Shown: positions 41,326-50,890 of the stretch, piece after piece
Layout: every line of letters starts with the position of its first letter
Numbering within the stretch: the first letter of the stretch is position 1
From: CAYTGM01 sp964437365
Lineage (GTDB): Bacteria > Sumerlaeota > Sumerlaeia > SLMS01
Reading direction: 5' to 3'
NCBI GenBank assembly: GCA_964437365.1
Contig: CAYTGM010000001.1
Span: 124,001-188,000, forward strand
Length of the DNA: 64,000 nucleotides
Made by a program: the position numbers and the translations under genes
The notes under the pieces: model-generated
The model's database searches: none
Seen by the model: the letters and a program-made list of their open reading frames with translations, nothing else
What the model was told of the DNA's origin: nothing

Positions 41326-43317
41326 TTAGTTCTTCACGAAACGCACGCCATCAGCGATGACGTAATCACCGGAAGATGTCCAGCAGGATAGACGAACACG
41401 GACAGCCGTTCCTGCATTGAAATTGTAAGTGCCCAGCAGAACCCATTGACCATTATTCTGAGTCTGATTCTGATTCACTCGTGTGGATCCACCTGCGTGG
41501 TAGACAAAGTATGGAGCTGAGGTCGCACGGTTGCTTCCTGTCGTCCAGCGTGCATAGACATCGTAGCTGCCGCTTGTTGGAAGTGTCGCTGTCCACGCAG
41601 CAGAGTCGCCTGTTGAAGCAGTAGCTCGGGCGCTGTAGCTTGAACCAAGATAACCGGAAACATATGAGCTGCTGAACCAGTTCGAGGAAGCAGAAAAGCC
41701 AGAGTCTGTGTTGTCTACAATCACATCAGGCTGTGAGGAAGGAAGATCACCAATGCGAACCAGACGGACCGCATCGGCAGAGACAACAACTCCCTGCGAG
41801 GTCTGGTCGCCAAGTTGTATATAGCCACCTGATCCCGCGTTGAAATTGTAAGTGCCGAGAAGGTTCCACTGGCTGCCGTTGGTGGATTGATTGGCGTTCA
41901 CGCTTGTTGAACCATCCAAATGTTGGATCGTGAAGGGTGCTGATGATGATCTGTTCGATCCCGCTACCCAGCGTGCATAGACTTCGTACTGACCTGATTC
42001 ACCCAGTGAAGGCGTCCAGCGGGCTGTCGCCGAGGCTCCACCAGTGAATGCATAGAGTGAGTTTGTCCCGTAGAAACCGGGCGATGACGATACTCCCCAT
42101 GAACCAGTTGTCGTAAAACCTGAATCAGAGTTGTCGATGATTACTTCACCTGAGGAAGGCTTCCAGGGCATCGAGGGAAAGGCAACAGGTGATGGGAAGG
42201 TCTGTGCCAGTTCACCGAGCTGACCTGCTCCTGCCAGTGTTGCGTGTCTATAAAGAGCCACACCTTTCAGCCCCTTGTTACGAGCGATATCTGCTTGTCC
42301 GCTCAGATCAACGTTACTGGTGTACCCATCGAGGGCAACAGCCACCCAGCGCGTATTGTTGTCGTAAGTTGCCAGGTTATCATCGAGTCGTGTTGTAAAG
42401 GAGCTGTTGCTCTTGTCGTAGATCTGAGGAAAACAGACATCAATTACTTCGTCCTCAAGCCATGCGGTCCATTCCTGATAGCAGAAGTCGAACGACTCGC
42501 GTCGGGTTCCGATTGGAAAGGAAAGAAGCATGTGTGCAGGGTCGATTTCTGTGATGCGATCATTGATAACGCGGACCGTTTCCTTGACCTGATCGCGGCG
42601 AAACTGAATCCACGCAGAATCACTGGGCTGAGGTGTTCCGCTTCTGCCAAATTGAGCGTTAAAGTTGGCGATGGCCGTTGGGTGATATCCAAAGTCCATG
42701 CTTTCTCTTGGCCAACGCGCCCAGGGGTAGCGGATACGATCAATGACGATTCCATCGACATCGTAGTTCATCATAATGTCACCGCATATATCAGCGGAGT
42801 AGTTGCGTACAGCAGGGATGCCTGGATCGAGCCATTTACCATCAGGGTCATCTGCTGTTGACTGGCGCGCGATGGAGCCGTTGGCATTGCGGTAGGTAAC
42901 CCAATCAGGGTTTGTGTTCAGAACATGGTTTGATCGAAAGTCTGAGTTCTGGCCATCAGTGACACAGAAGATATTCACATAGGCAAATACCTTGAGGCCG
43001 GCTGCGTGCCCACGCGTGGTGAACTCTTCGATGACATCGATGTTTCCCGCAGCGCTGGTTCGTGGTTCATTGTTTGGATAGGTGTTGTCGTACTTATTCG
43101 GGAAATAGGTCGCATCTCCACGATACCTTGCATGGACGGCAACGGCATTATAGTTACTTGCCGCAATTTCGTCGATTTGGCTCTGAATGGAGTTGGTATC
43201 GTTGATGTCTTCAAAGACAGTAACGATAGCAAGTCGGATTTCCTGAGCCGAAGAGACACCTGTCGAGGCAAGCACCATCAGTGCTGCCCAGACGGCAATC
43301 AGTTTGACACATTTCAT
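41326..43317 (-). CDS. Secreted GHL10-family glycoside hydrolase-like protein with two golvesin domains
   Basis: The protein has 663 residues. A signal peptide (MKCVKLIAVWAALMVLASTG..., cut after SSA) is followed by a TIM-barrel domain of the GHL10/DUF187 type (about 25-380). It contains NYNAVAVHARYRGDATYFPN, HAAGLKVFAYVNIFC, GDIMMNYDVDGIVIDRIRYP and FPQIYDK; Asp/Glu residues around the latter two are likely catalytic. Two golvesin C-terminal-like beta domains follow (about 395-528 and 533-663). They share DNSDSGF/DNTDSGF, GSNRSSSAPF/GSNRATSAPY and LLGTYNFNAG. These modules usually bind cell-surface sugars. The protein probably cleaves a polysaccharide outside the cell. RBS GGAGG lies 9 bases ahead of the ATG. 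A strong terminator follows. Confidence 0.85.
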   Translation of the reverse strand: MKCVKLIAVWAALMVLASTGVSSAQEIRLAIVTVFEDINDTNSIQSQIDEIAASNYNAVAVHARYRGDATYFPNKYDNTYPNNEPRTSAAGNIDVIEEFTTRGHAAGLKVFAYVNIFCVTDGQNSDFRSNHVLNTNPDWVTYRNANGSIARQSTADDPDGKWLDPGIPAVRNYSADICGDIMMNYDVDGIVIDRIRYPWARWPRESMDFGYHPTAIANFNAQFGRSGTPQPSDSAWIQFRRDQVKETVRVINDRITEIDPAHMLLSFPIGTRRESFDFCYQEWTAWLEDEVIDVCFPQIYDKSNSSFTTRLDDNLATYDNNTRWVAVALDGYTSNVDLSGQADIARNKGLKGVALYRHATLAGAGQLGELAQTFPSPVAFPSMPWKPSSGEVIIDNSDSGFTTTGSWGVSSSPGFYGTNSLYAFTGGASATARWTPSLGESGQYEVYARWVAGSNRSSSAPFTIQHLDGSTSVNANQSTNGSQWNLLGTYNFNAGSGGYIQLGDQTSQGVVVSADAVRLVRIGDLPSSQPDVIVDNTDSGFSASSNWFSSSYVSGYLGSSYSARATASTGDSAAWTATLPTSGSYDVYARWTTGSNRATSAPYFVYHAGGSTRVNQNQTQNNGQWVLLGTYNFNAGTAVRVRLSCWTSSGDYVIADGVRFVKN

Positions 43318-43791
43318 GTGTGGTTCCTCCGAGGAATATTAATTTCGAATGTGCAACCTCGGAATAGGGGGTGATTATATTGATGTCAATAGCTAGATAT
43401 ACATAATGTATACATATAGATAAGTTACAAATATAGTAGTACCCGGCAAGCGATGAATAGGCGATAATCTTGAGCGATTTTGCATGTATGATCATCCTTG
43501 GTCGGTGTGCATACAAATATAATTGTATCTGAGTTTTCGTTCTATCGTCTATACAACTTTTGTCAGTTTTTCTGGAGATTGTGGAGGCTTGCTGTCCGAA
43601 AGGGGTATATTTGCCAGTCAAAAACGTTTAAGCTGAAAGGGGGTGCAATTTGCCTCTGATTTGTCGAATCGTTAAATTGTTTTGCCCTGGAATAAATCCT
43701 CTTCCCTTGCCCGACAAATTTCCTCCGGTTTGAATGAAGTAAGTGGATCGTTGTAATTGTAATTGATAATTAAAGATTTGAAATAATTCTT
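43318..43791. promoter_or_regulatory. A/T-rich divergent control region between GHL10 and M48 genes
   Basis: The spacer separates two genes reading outward, so both promoters should be here. On the minus strand a perfect TATAAT lies at 43374-43379, about 57 bases before the GHL10 start, without a good -35. Inverted repeats include ATGTATACAT (43406-43415, 10-bp palindrome) and ATACAA...TTGTAT near 43509-43527, either of which could be an operator. No gene is seen. Confidence 0.4.
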
Positions 43792-45897
43792 ATGGCACAG
43801 ACTCAAACAGCAGATTTCTTTCACAATCAGGAAAAGGCGATCAAGAAAACCGGGCTCCTCGTGATACTCTTCTTCATCGCTGTGGTCCTGATTATCGTTA
43901 CCCTTCACATCGTGGTCACGACGGCCATTATGATTCAGTTTGGAGGAGCAGCAGCCCAGAAGAACCCCCTCTCTTTCTTCTTGAACCCGAAGATCCTCGC
44001 TGTGGTCAGTGGCAGCGTGATTCTAATTATTGGCGGGGGGACTCTGTTCAAGATCTTTGAGCTGCGCCAGGGAGGTGGAGTTGTCGCAAGGCTTCTTGGA
44101 GGTTCCTCGGTCTCACCGGATACGAAAGATCCCGACCAGCGGAAATTGCTCAATATCGTTGAAGAAATGTCGATCGCTTCAGGGTGCCCGATGCCAGAGG
44201 TTTATATTCTGCCCAGGGAGAATTCTATCAACGCCTTTGCGGCCGGCTTTACGCAAAATGATGCGGCAATCGGGGTTACTGCCGGAGGAATCAAACTTCT
44301 CTCTCGCGACGAATTGCAAGGTGTCATCGCCCACGAATTCAGTCACATTGTGAACGGGGACATGCGATTGAATATCAAGCTGACGGGGGTGCTGCACGGT
44401 CTCCTTCATATCAGCATTATCGGAGGGGCGCTGATGAGGGCGGGAGCTTACGGTGCTGTGGGGTCATCTTACAGTTCTCGCCGGGGCCGTGATCGTGACG
44501 GTGGAGCATTGTTTCTAATTGTTTTGGGATTTGCCATTTTTGCGGTCGGGGCGATCGGTCTCTTCTTCGGTCGATTGATCAAGTCTGCAGTATCGCGACA
44601 GCGCGAGTTCCTGGCAGATGCTTCAGCGATTCAGTATACCAGGTATCCGAAAGGGATTGCCGGCGCCTTGAAGAAAATTGGTGGGCTGGACGTTGGGTCG
44701 TTTATCAGAAATGATCACGCCGAAGAAATCAGTCACTTCTTCTTTGGAGATGCGTTGAGTCATGGTCTGGCGAGTATGTTCGGGGACATGCTCTCAACTC
44801 ACCCCAAGTTGACTGATCGGATTCGCGCGATAGACCCTTCCTTTGACGGAGATTATCCTGTGATTGATGGTCTTTCTGCGGACTTGAACGCATCTCACTA
44901 TCAATTAGATACGAAACCCTCACGAAAGCGATCCGCTTTCGAGAAACCTGCTGTTTCCAAGCCAAAGTCTGTTCCACTTCCTTTAGGCGAGGGGCGGTCC
45001 ATTCTTCCGCCGGGAGTGGGAGATCATTCGCCGCCCGGAGCCAGCTCGGGAAATGCTCCGCCGTTGGCTCAGCCTGTCCTCGCTGCGGGCCTGATCAACG
45101 AGATTGGAAGAATCACGCCGGAAAGAATCGGGTTTGCCAAAAAGCTTCTTGATGGCATTCCAGCTGAAATCCGCGAAGCGACTCGGGGCAAGAATTCTGC
45201 TAGAGCACTCGTCTATGCGTTGTTTCTGGGTGAAGACGAAGAATTTCAGAGAACGGGTCTTCACGAGCTGAGAAGGCGTTTGTCAAAGCAGGCTGAATCA
45301 TCCATCGATAAATTGCTTCCACTTCTTTCTGGTATAGACCTCAGAGCTCGCCTTCCTCTCTTAGACATCTGTCTTCCTGCACTTCGCCAGTTGAATACGA
45401 AAGAAGGTGAGAATTTTATCCGAATGGTTGATCATCTCATTCATTTAGATGGAAAAACAACTCTGTTTGAACTCGCAGCTGGTAAACTACTGCGCAAAGC
45501 TTTGGATCCAAAGGAAAGATTGAAAGGGCGCAAAGGCGCTCAGTATTACTCAATGGGACCTGTCGTGGGTGATTTTCAGATGGTTCTGAGCAGTCTCGCA
45601 CACTGTGGTACGGAAAGGTCGCAGGTGGCGAAAGAAGCTTTCATAAAGGGCACGACACACCTAGGTGAGGAGGCAAAGGGGTGGAAGCTTCTGCAAGTGG
45701 AGCAATGCCAGATTCAGAATATCAACAGGTCGCTGGACAGACTTGAAGAGAGCGCTCCAGAGATTAAAAGAAAGCTGCTTAAGTCGGCGACCGAGGTCGT
45801 GACAATGGATGGAAAGTTGACAGTTGCCGAAGCAGAACTTCTTCGAGCCCTTGCAGAGTCCCTTGATTGCCCGATGCCACCAATTCACCTTGATTGA
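43792..45897 (+). CDS. M48-family membrane metalloprotease with TerB-like C-terminal extension
   Basis: The protein has 701 residues. Two membrane helices near the N-terminus (about 20-48 and 66-86) precede the protease domain: VIAHEFSHIVNGD contains the zinc motif HEFSH (181-185), and SRQREFLADASAIQYT supplies the third ligand Glu. A further membrane pair lies between them (about 195-260). This is the HtpX/Ste24-like arrangement, which degrades or processes membrane proteins. Past about 390 there is a Pro-rich linker and a ~270-residue helical extension absent from HtpX. It ends in MDGKLTVAEAELLRALAESL, a TerB-like acidic-helix pattern. The extension may sense stress or bind substrate. Confidence 0.85.
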   Translation: MAQTQTADFFHNQEKAIKKTGLLVILFFIAVVLIIVTLHIVVTTAIMIQFGGAAAQKNPLSFFLNPKILAVVSGSVILIIGGGTLFKIFELRQGGGVVARLLGGSSVSPDTKDPDQRKLLNIVEEMSIASGCPMPEVYILPRENSINAFAAGFTQNDAAIGVTAGGIKLLSRDELQGVIAHEFSHIVNGDMRLNIKLTGVLHGLLHISIIGGALMRAGAYGAVGSSYSSRRGRDRDGGALFLIVLGFAIFAVGAIGLFFGRLIKSAVSRQREFLADASAIQYTRYPKGIAGALKKIGGLDVGSFIRNDHAEEISHFFFGDALSHGLASMFGDMLSTHPKLTDRIRAIDPSFDGDYPVIDGLSADLNASHYQLDTKPSRKRSAFEKPAVSKPKSVPLPLGEGRSILPPGVGDHSPPGASSGNAPPLAQPVLAAGLINEIGRITPERIGFAKKLLDGIPAEIREATRGKNSARALVYALFLGEDEEFQRTGLHELRRRLSKQAESSIDKLLPLLSGIDLRARLPLLDICLPALRQLNTKEGENFIRMVDHLIHLDGKTTLFELAAGKLLRKALDPKERLKGRKGAQYYSMGPVVGDFQMVLSSLAHCGTERSQVAKEAFIKGTTHLGEEAKGWKLLQVEQCQIQNINRSLDRLEESAPEIKRKLLKSATEVVTMDGKLTVAEAELLRALAESLDCPMPPIHLD

Positions 45898-45925
45898 TGA
45901 TTGAGCCGGTTTGGGAGTACTTGAT

Positions 45926-47338
45926 TTATTTTGTATAGACGCTCTTCAAGTGCTCTTTAAATGCGTCATAGTCCCCGGGAAGAGAGTGGTATTGCTCTTC
46001 CAGTCTTTCGAGACGTGAAAGAGAGGGTGGAACGTCAGGAGTTACCTGAATTGTTTCTTCTACAGCATCCGGGAATTTTGCCGGATGTGCCGTTTCAACA
46101 ATCACAGCAGGAGAGCCATCGAGTGGTTCCGCCTGAATGTAATCCTGGAATCCTTTCCAGCCAACGGCTCCATGAGGTTCAAGAAGTAACTGGTGTTTGC
46201 TCCAGGCGTCCTTAATGGCGAGCCGCGTCTCTTCGTCAGAAACAGAAGAGGAGAAGATGTCTTTCCTCATTCTGTTCATGTCAGGTTGTTTCACAACACC
46301 CCCAACTTCATCTATATGTCCTCCGTATAGCTCGACAAGGCGTGCGAGGTTGCTGGGGTGTCCTACATTCATTGCGTTGGACAGGCAGGCAAGTGAAGGA
46401 ACGATCTTCTGGTAATTATCAGTCTTTAAGTAAGTGGGGACTTCATCGTTTGCGTTCACTGGAACAACAATCTTTTTGACTGATATACCCATCTGGCGGG
46501 CGAAGACAGATCCCATCATATTGCCGAAATTCCCTGAGGGGACGACAATGACAAGGTCTTCACCCGGAGTCTGCGTTAGGCGACTCCATGCGTAGACATA
46601 GTAAACGGACTGTGGAAGGAGTCTTCCAATGTTAATAGAGTTGGCCGAGGAAAGGTTGAAGTTTTTCAAATCTGGGTCAGCAAAGGCCCGTTTGACCATG
46701 GCCTGGCAATCGTCGAATTTTCCCTCAACACAAATCGACTGTATATTCCCTCCGAGGGTTGTCATTTGTTTTCGCTGGCGGTCGGAAACCTCGCCTTTGG
46801 GAAAAAGGACACAGACTTCAATGCCTTCAATTCCATGAAAGGCGCTCGCTACCGCCGATCCTGTATCTCCGCTCGTCGCTGTAAGGATCAAGAGTTCGGA
46901 GTTGTCTTCTTTAATAAAAGTGCCGATCAATCGGGCCATCATTCTGGCGGCAAAGTCCTTGAAAGAGGCAGTCGGTCCCCGGTCGAGTCTCATAACATGC
47001 ACGCGATCATAAACATGCTCTAAAGGAACCTCATAGTCATAGGCATCATGACACAGCTCGGAAAGCTTCTCTTTGCTGATAATGCCTTCGGCGAACTTCC
47101 AGAGAATTTCCGTGGCAATTTCAGGATAAGAGGCATCGCGGAACGATTCCAATTCCTGCTCGCTTAGAGTGGGGAAGGTGTCTGGCATGTACAGCCCCTT
47201 ATCAGGGGCCTGACCTTGAAGCAGGGCTTCGCGAAGATCGACTTTCGGTGATATTTTGTTGGTTGAGTGGAAGGTCAGTTTGGAGACAGAAGATAATGGC
47301 ACAGTGAATTCTCTTTGATTTCGAGTCGAAACCTTCAA
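45926..47338 (-). CDS. thrC: Threonine synthase
   Basis: The protein has 470 residues of the fold-type II PLP family. VHVMRLDRGPTASFKDFAAR contains the PLP lysine (Lys127). LTATSGDTGSAVASAFHGIE binds the phosphate, and VPSGNFGNMMGSVFARQMGI is the other family marker. The enzyme converts O-phosphohomoserine to threonine in the cytoplasm. The first codon in the longest frame is TTG (47338). An in-frame GTG at about 47302 with AAAGAGA upstream would drop 12 poorly conserved residues and is equally plausible. It is convergent with the M48 gene (28 bp apart) and divergent from the Wzz-like gene; no leader peptide with Thr/Ile codons is visible. Confidence 0.95.
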   Translation of the reverse strand: MKVSTRNQREFTVPLSSVSKLTFHSTNKISPKVDLREALLQGQAPDKGLYMPDTFPTLSEQELESFRDASYPEIATEILWKFAEGIISKEKLSELCHDAYDYEVPLEHVYDRVHVMRLDRGPTASFKDFAARMMARLIGTFIKEDNSELLILTATSGDTGSAVASAFHGIEGIEVCVLFPKGEVSDRQRKQMTTLGGNIQSICVEGKFDDCQAMVKRAFADPDLKNFNLSSANSINIGRLLPQSVYYVYAWSRLTQTPGEDLVIVVPSGNFGNMMGSVFARQMGISVKKIVVPVNANDEVPTYLKTDNYQKIVPSLACLSNAMNVGHPSNLARLVELYGGHIDEVGGVVKQPDMNRMRKDIFSSSVSDEETRLAIKDAWSKHQLLLEPHGAVGWKGFQDYIQAEPLDGSPAVIVETAHPAKFPDAVEETIQVTPDVPPSLSRLERLEEQYHSLPGDYDAFKEHLKSVYTK

Positions 47339-47689
47339 AGGCTCCGGCGGGGATTCGTTCCACAGGAGGTTCGGAAATCAGGTTACGGGAACGCAAGCCT
47401 ATCTAGCCCGGATTTCTCATAAGTCCTCTGCTTCGAGAAGGAATCTCCTGGGTTCACTGGCGGATACTTGCTCCTCCCTGTTGATTTTTTTCGATGCTTC
47501 ATCGTCCTGTTCACTGTGGAACCTCCCTGAACTTCAACCTGCTTCCTCTTCTTTCATCAAAGCTTCTGGGAAACCGGGCTGGAAGAAGCTGGGCCTTCGC
47601 CTTCTATAAATCTCAAGTGTGTACTTGACCCAAAGGCGCCTCGTGGAAAGCGTCATGGGAGTTTACCTGTCGAAGGAAAGTCATATCGC
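47339..47689. other. Divergent intergenic region thrC / wzz-like
   Basis: No gene is supported. TATAAA at 47605-47610 could be a -10 element for the Wzz-like gene but lacks a -35, and AAGGA precedes the ATG at 47690 by about 12 bases. Confidence 0.35.
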
Positions 47690-48829
47690 ATGAATCAGAC
47701 GCCAGCCGATGCACCGTTCAGTGTCGAGGAGTTCATTCTTCACTTCTGGAGACGCAGGTATCTGATACTTATAGCATTACCCCTGTTCTTCGTACTGGGT
47801 TATGTCATCATGTACAAATATGGTGGAGAGATTTTCCAAACGACAGCCCTTCTTCAAACGCGTACCGCCCCGTCAGAATTGCGCCGGGGGCCGCAGATGG
47901 AGCCTGCAGAAGCTCCGATTTACGAAGATATTTTCAGAAATGATGAATTGCTGAGAGAAGTCATTCAGGCTGCTCGGGAGGAATTTCCCGAATTCCCTCA
48001 ATCTGGATTTGAGCATCTGAAGGGTCGGTTCAAGGTAGATGTGATCATGACCAGAGAAACAGCCGTCGTGGCCGAATTCTCTCCTGTGATCCGCCTGACT
48101 ACCGAGCAGGCAAATCCTGAATTCACTTATTTTCTTGCCACGACATGGCTTGCAAAAGCGTTAGACAAGTATGGGGCACTTCGCTACCAGGAAGCGGAGG
48201 AGATTATCACCACTTTCTCTGATAAGGTGAAAACTTACGAAGAAGGGCTCCGCTCCTGGCAGCAGGCTGAGGAAGAAGCTAAGATTCGTCTCTCCGAGGC
48301 AACGAGGAAACTTGCTGTTGCTCAGGACATGCTTTATGGATCTGAGGGCGATGGGTCTGAAGGGATACTCCAGAAACAGCAACGAGTTGAAGAGGAGCTG
48401 GCGGAGGCAATCTCCCTCCATGGTGAGGAGCACCAGGAAGTTGAAAGCCTGAGACAAAAAGCAGACCGCTACGAAGAAAAAGAAGTCATGCTGAATGAGC
48501 GTATAGACGCTGCATCGCAGGAGAAGATAGAGTGGTCAGTGAAGTTAAATGATTTGAGGGATGATTTACTTATCACCCGGGAAAAACTGGCCGAAGCGCG
48601 AGAGATTGTCAAGAACGCATCGGCCGACAGTGTTCTGCTTCCTGATCCACTTAACCCGGAAAATAAGGGAGACTTTATCATTCTTTCGAGGCCGGTTAAG
48701 CCTGAGGTGATGATCGCTCCGAACCGACTGCTCTTTACCATTGTGATTGCTGGCGCACTTTCGGGAACGCTCCTGGTCTTTCTATTACTTGAGTTTTATC
48801 TTCGACTAGCATTGAAAAAAGCTGCATAG
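47690..48829 (+). CDS. Wzz-like polysaccharide chain-length/co-polymerase protein
   Basis: The protein has 379 residues with the typical Wzz layout: cytoplasmic start (APFSVEEFILHFWRRRYLIL), first membrane helix (about 25-43), a periplasmic part with a long coiled coil (about 170-325) and a second membrane helix near the end (about 348-368, LLFTIVIAGALSGTLLVFLL). The proline-rich stretch ahead of the second helix (LSRPVKPEVMIAPNR) is the family's 'P.....P..P' motif. There is no BY-kinase domain. It sets the length of O-antigen or exopolysaccharide chains with a Wzy polymerase. It is 38 bp upstream of the UbiD-family gene. Confidence 0.85.
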   Translation: MNQTPADAPFSVEEFILHFWRRRYLILIALPLFFVLGYVIMYKYGGEIFQTTALLQTRTAPSELRRGPQMEPAEAPIYEDIFRNDELLREVIQAAREEFPEFPQSGFEHLKGRFKVDVIMTRETAVVAEFSPVIRLTTEQANPEFTYFLATTWLAKALDKYGALRYQEAEEIITTFSDKVKTYEEGLRSWQQAEEEAKIRLSEATRKLAVAQDMLYGSEGDGSEGILQKQQRVEEELAEAISLHGEEHQEVESLRQKADRYEEKEVMLNERIDAASQEKIEWSVKLNDLRDDLLITREKLAEAREIVKNASADSVLLPDPLNPENKGDFIILSRPVKPEVMIAPNRLLFTIVIAGALSGTLLVFLLLEFYLRLALKKAA

Positions 48830-48867
48830 ACAATTTGCCGGGCCAGGTTCTTGCAACTCACCGAATA

Positions 48868-50673
48868 ATGATGTCAGAAGCGCCTGTTAAGAATATCCAC
48901 CAGTTCGTTGAGATCCTCCGCAAGGAGGATCAGCTGGCCGTTGTGGAGGCACCTGTTTCCACAAACGAAGAGATCGCTGAAATCCACCGTCGAGTCATCG
49001 CTGCAGGTGGGCCTGCACTCCTCTTCACAAACGTCAAAGGGTCCCAGTTTCCTGTTCTCACCAACATGTTCGGCACAATCGAGCGGACGGAGCGGGCCTT
49101 CGGTACGCGTCCGACGAAATTTGTTCGTGATGCAGCCCGCATGGCCATGGAAGCTCTCCCTCCAACCCCGAAAAAGCTTTGGCCTTTTAAGCATCTGGCC
49201 TGGCAGGGTCTTAAAATAGGCTTTCGTCGTGGGAAAGAAGGTCCCATTAAGGACGTGCTGCAACGACCACCAATGCTTAGTGAGTTACCTCTTCTGAAGC
49301 TTTGGCCGGAAGATGGTGGACATTTCGTAACACTCCCTCTTGTCTATACAGAAGATCCTGAGTCCGGAAAAGGAAACCTGGGAATGTACCGAATCCAGCG
49401 GTATAATGATCGGGAAACAGGTATCCATTGGCAAATCGGTAAGGGCGGAGGTTTTCACTATTGGAAAGCAGAGCAGAAAAAGAAGTCACTTCCTGCGACA
49501 ATCTTTATCGGTGGTCCTCCCGCACTTATTCTTTCAGCGATCGCACCCCTTCCGGAGGATGTACCAGAGATGCTCTTGGCCTCACTGCTACTTGGCCAGA
49601 GGTTGCCACTCACGAGCAATCCGGCAGGTCCTCATCCGCTGATTGCTGAGTCTGAGTTTGCTCTTGCCGGTAAAGTTCCTCCCGGGAAACGTCGTCCCGA
49701 AGGGCCCTTCGGTGATCATTATGGTTATTATTCCCTCAAACACGATTACCCGGTCTTCCAATGCAAAGCGATCTATCACAGAAAGAATGCGATCTATCCG
49801 GCAACCGTCGTGGGCAAGCCAAGGCAGGAAGACTTTTACATCGGGGACTACCTGCAGGAGCTCTTGAGCCCGCTCTTTCCTCTCGTCATGCCTTCGGTTA
49901 AAGATCTCTGGTCTTACGGGGAAACAGGTTTTCACAGCCTGGCAGCTGCGGTTGTGAAAGATCGCTATGGACGCGAGGCACTCCAGTCCGCTTTCAGGAT
50001 ACTCGGTGAAGGGCAGCTATCGCTTACAAAGTTTTTGCTTCTGACCGATAAGGAGCAGGATTTGAAAGATTTTCGAAAGCTGCTGATGTATGTTTTGGAG
50101 CGTGTTCGATGGGAAACGGATCTTTACATTTTCAGCCACCTTTCAATGGATACCCTCGACTACACTGGTCCTGAAGTGAATAAGGGTAGCAAAGGTGTCA
50201 TTGTAGGGTTGGGTGATCCCGTGCGTGAGTTGCCGCAAGAGTTCACGAGCAAGCCACCTCCCACGTGGCGAGACGTCCAGGTGTTCTGTCCAGGGGCGCT
50301 TGTGGTTGAGAGTGCTTCTTATGAAGAGGATCCAGATTATCCGGGCAAGCTGGCCCGCATGAAGTCGATCTCAGACTGGCCACTTGTGATTCTCTGTGAC
50401 AATGCGAAGAAGTGTGTCTCTTCAGTCAGTCGATTTTTGTGGACAGTTTTTACCCGTTTCGAGCCTGCTCACGATATTCACGCAAGGAAGACAGAAGTGA
50501 TCAGATCGCATATTTCCTATCATGGTCCTGTGGTGATAGATGCGAGAGTGAAGCCGTGGTATCCTGATGAAGTGTTCGTTTCCCGCGAGATTGCGGACCG
50601 TGTAACATCAAGGTGGAAAGAGTATTTTCCTGATGGGATGGAGATGGGGAGTAGCGACGAGGGGAACTTGTGA
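48868..50673 (+). CDS. UbiD-family prenylated-FMN decarboxylase
   Basis: The protein has 601 residues from ATG 48868 (a longer frame from TTG 48835 lacks support; the ATG at 48871 is also possible). It has the UbiD pattern: IHQFVEILRKEDQLAVVEAP, LFTNVKGSQFPVLTNMFGT, LPLVYTEDPESGKGNLGMYR, GIHWQIGKGGGFHY, EGPFGDHYGYYSLKHDYPVF and PATVVGKPRQEDFYIGDY. EGPFGDH... carries the conserved Glu and metal-binding residues near the cofactor. The enzyme uses prenylated FMN made by UbiX to decarboxylate aromatic or unsaturated acids. The ~600-residue form is typical of menaquinone (futalosine) pathway decarboxylases and similar enzymes, but substrate cannot be assigned here. The neighbouring envelope genes do not help. 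Confidence 0.88.
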   Translation: MMSEAPVKNIHQFVEILRKEDQLAVVEAPVSTNEEIAEIHRRVIAAGGPALLFTNVKGSQFPVLTNMFGTIERTERAFGTRPTKFVRDAARMAMEALPPTPKKLWPFKHLAWQGLKIGFRRGKEGPIKDVLQRPPMLSELPLLKLWPEDGGHFVTLPLVYTEDPESGKGNLGMYRIQRYNDRETGIHWQIGKGGGFHYWKAEQKKKSLPATIFIGGPPALILSAIAPLPEDVPEMLLASLLLGQRLPLTSNPAGPHPLIAESEFALAGKVPPGKRRPEGPFGDHYGYYSLKHDYPVFQCKAIYHRKNAIYPATVVGKPRQEDFYIGDYLQELLSPLFPLVMPSVKDLWSYGETGFHSLAAAVVKDRYGREALQSAFRILGEGQLSLTKFLLLTDKEQDLKDFRKLLMYVLERVRWETDLYIFSHLSMDTLDYTGPEVNKGSKGVIVGLGDPVRELPQEFTSKPPPTWRDVQVFCPGALVVESASYEEDPDYPGKLARMKSISDWPLVILCDNAKKCVSSVSRFLWTVFTRFEPAHDIHARKTEVIRSHISYHGPVVIDARVKPWYPDEVFVSREIADRVTSRWKEYFPDGMEMGSSDEGNL

Positions 50674-50890
50674 GGGGAGTTTTGGAGCGTGTGCGCGGAG
50701 AATTTAACGAAATTCACAGGATCTTGGATAGTCTATTAATTGTCAGGTGAACCTATGGGGGCGGGGCGGGGCAAGATTTTTCCCTTGCAAATGACCCCTC
50801 AACTGTACTTTGTCTTGCGCCCCGTAACTGAAGCAGCTGGCAACCTTCAGAACTCTAGAAGGGCGCTGGACTTTACGACAAGTCGTCCTA

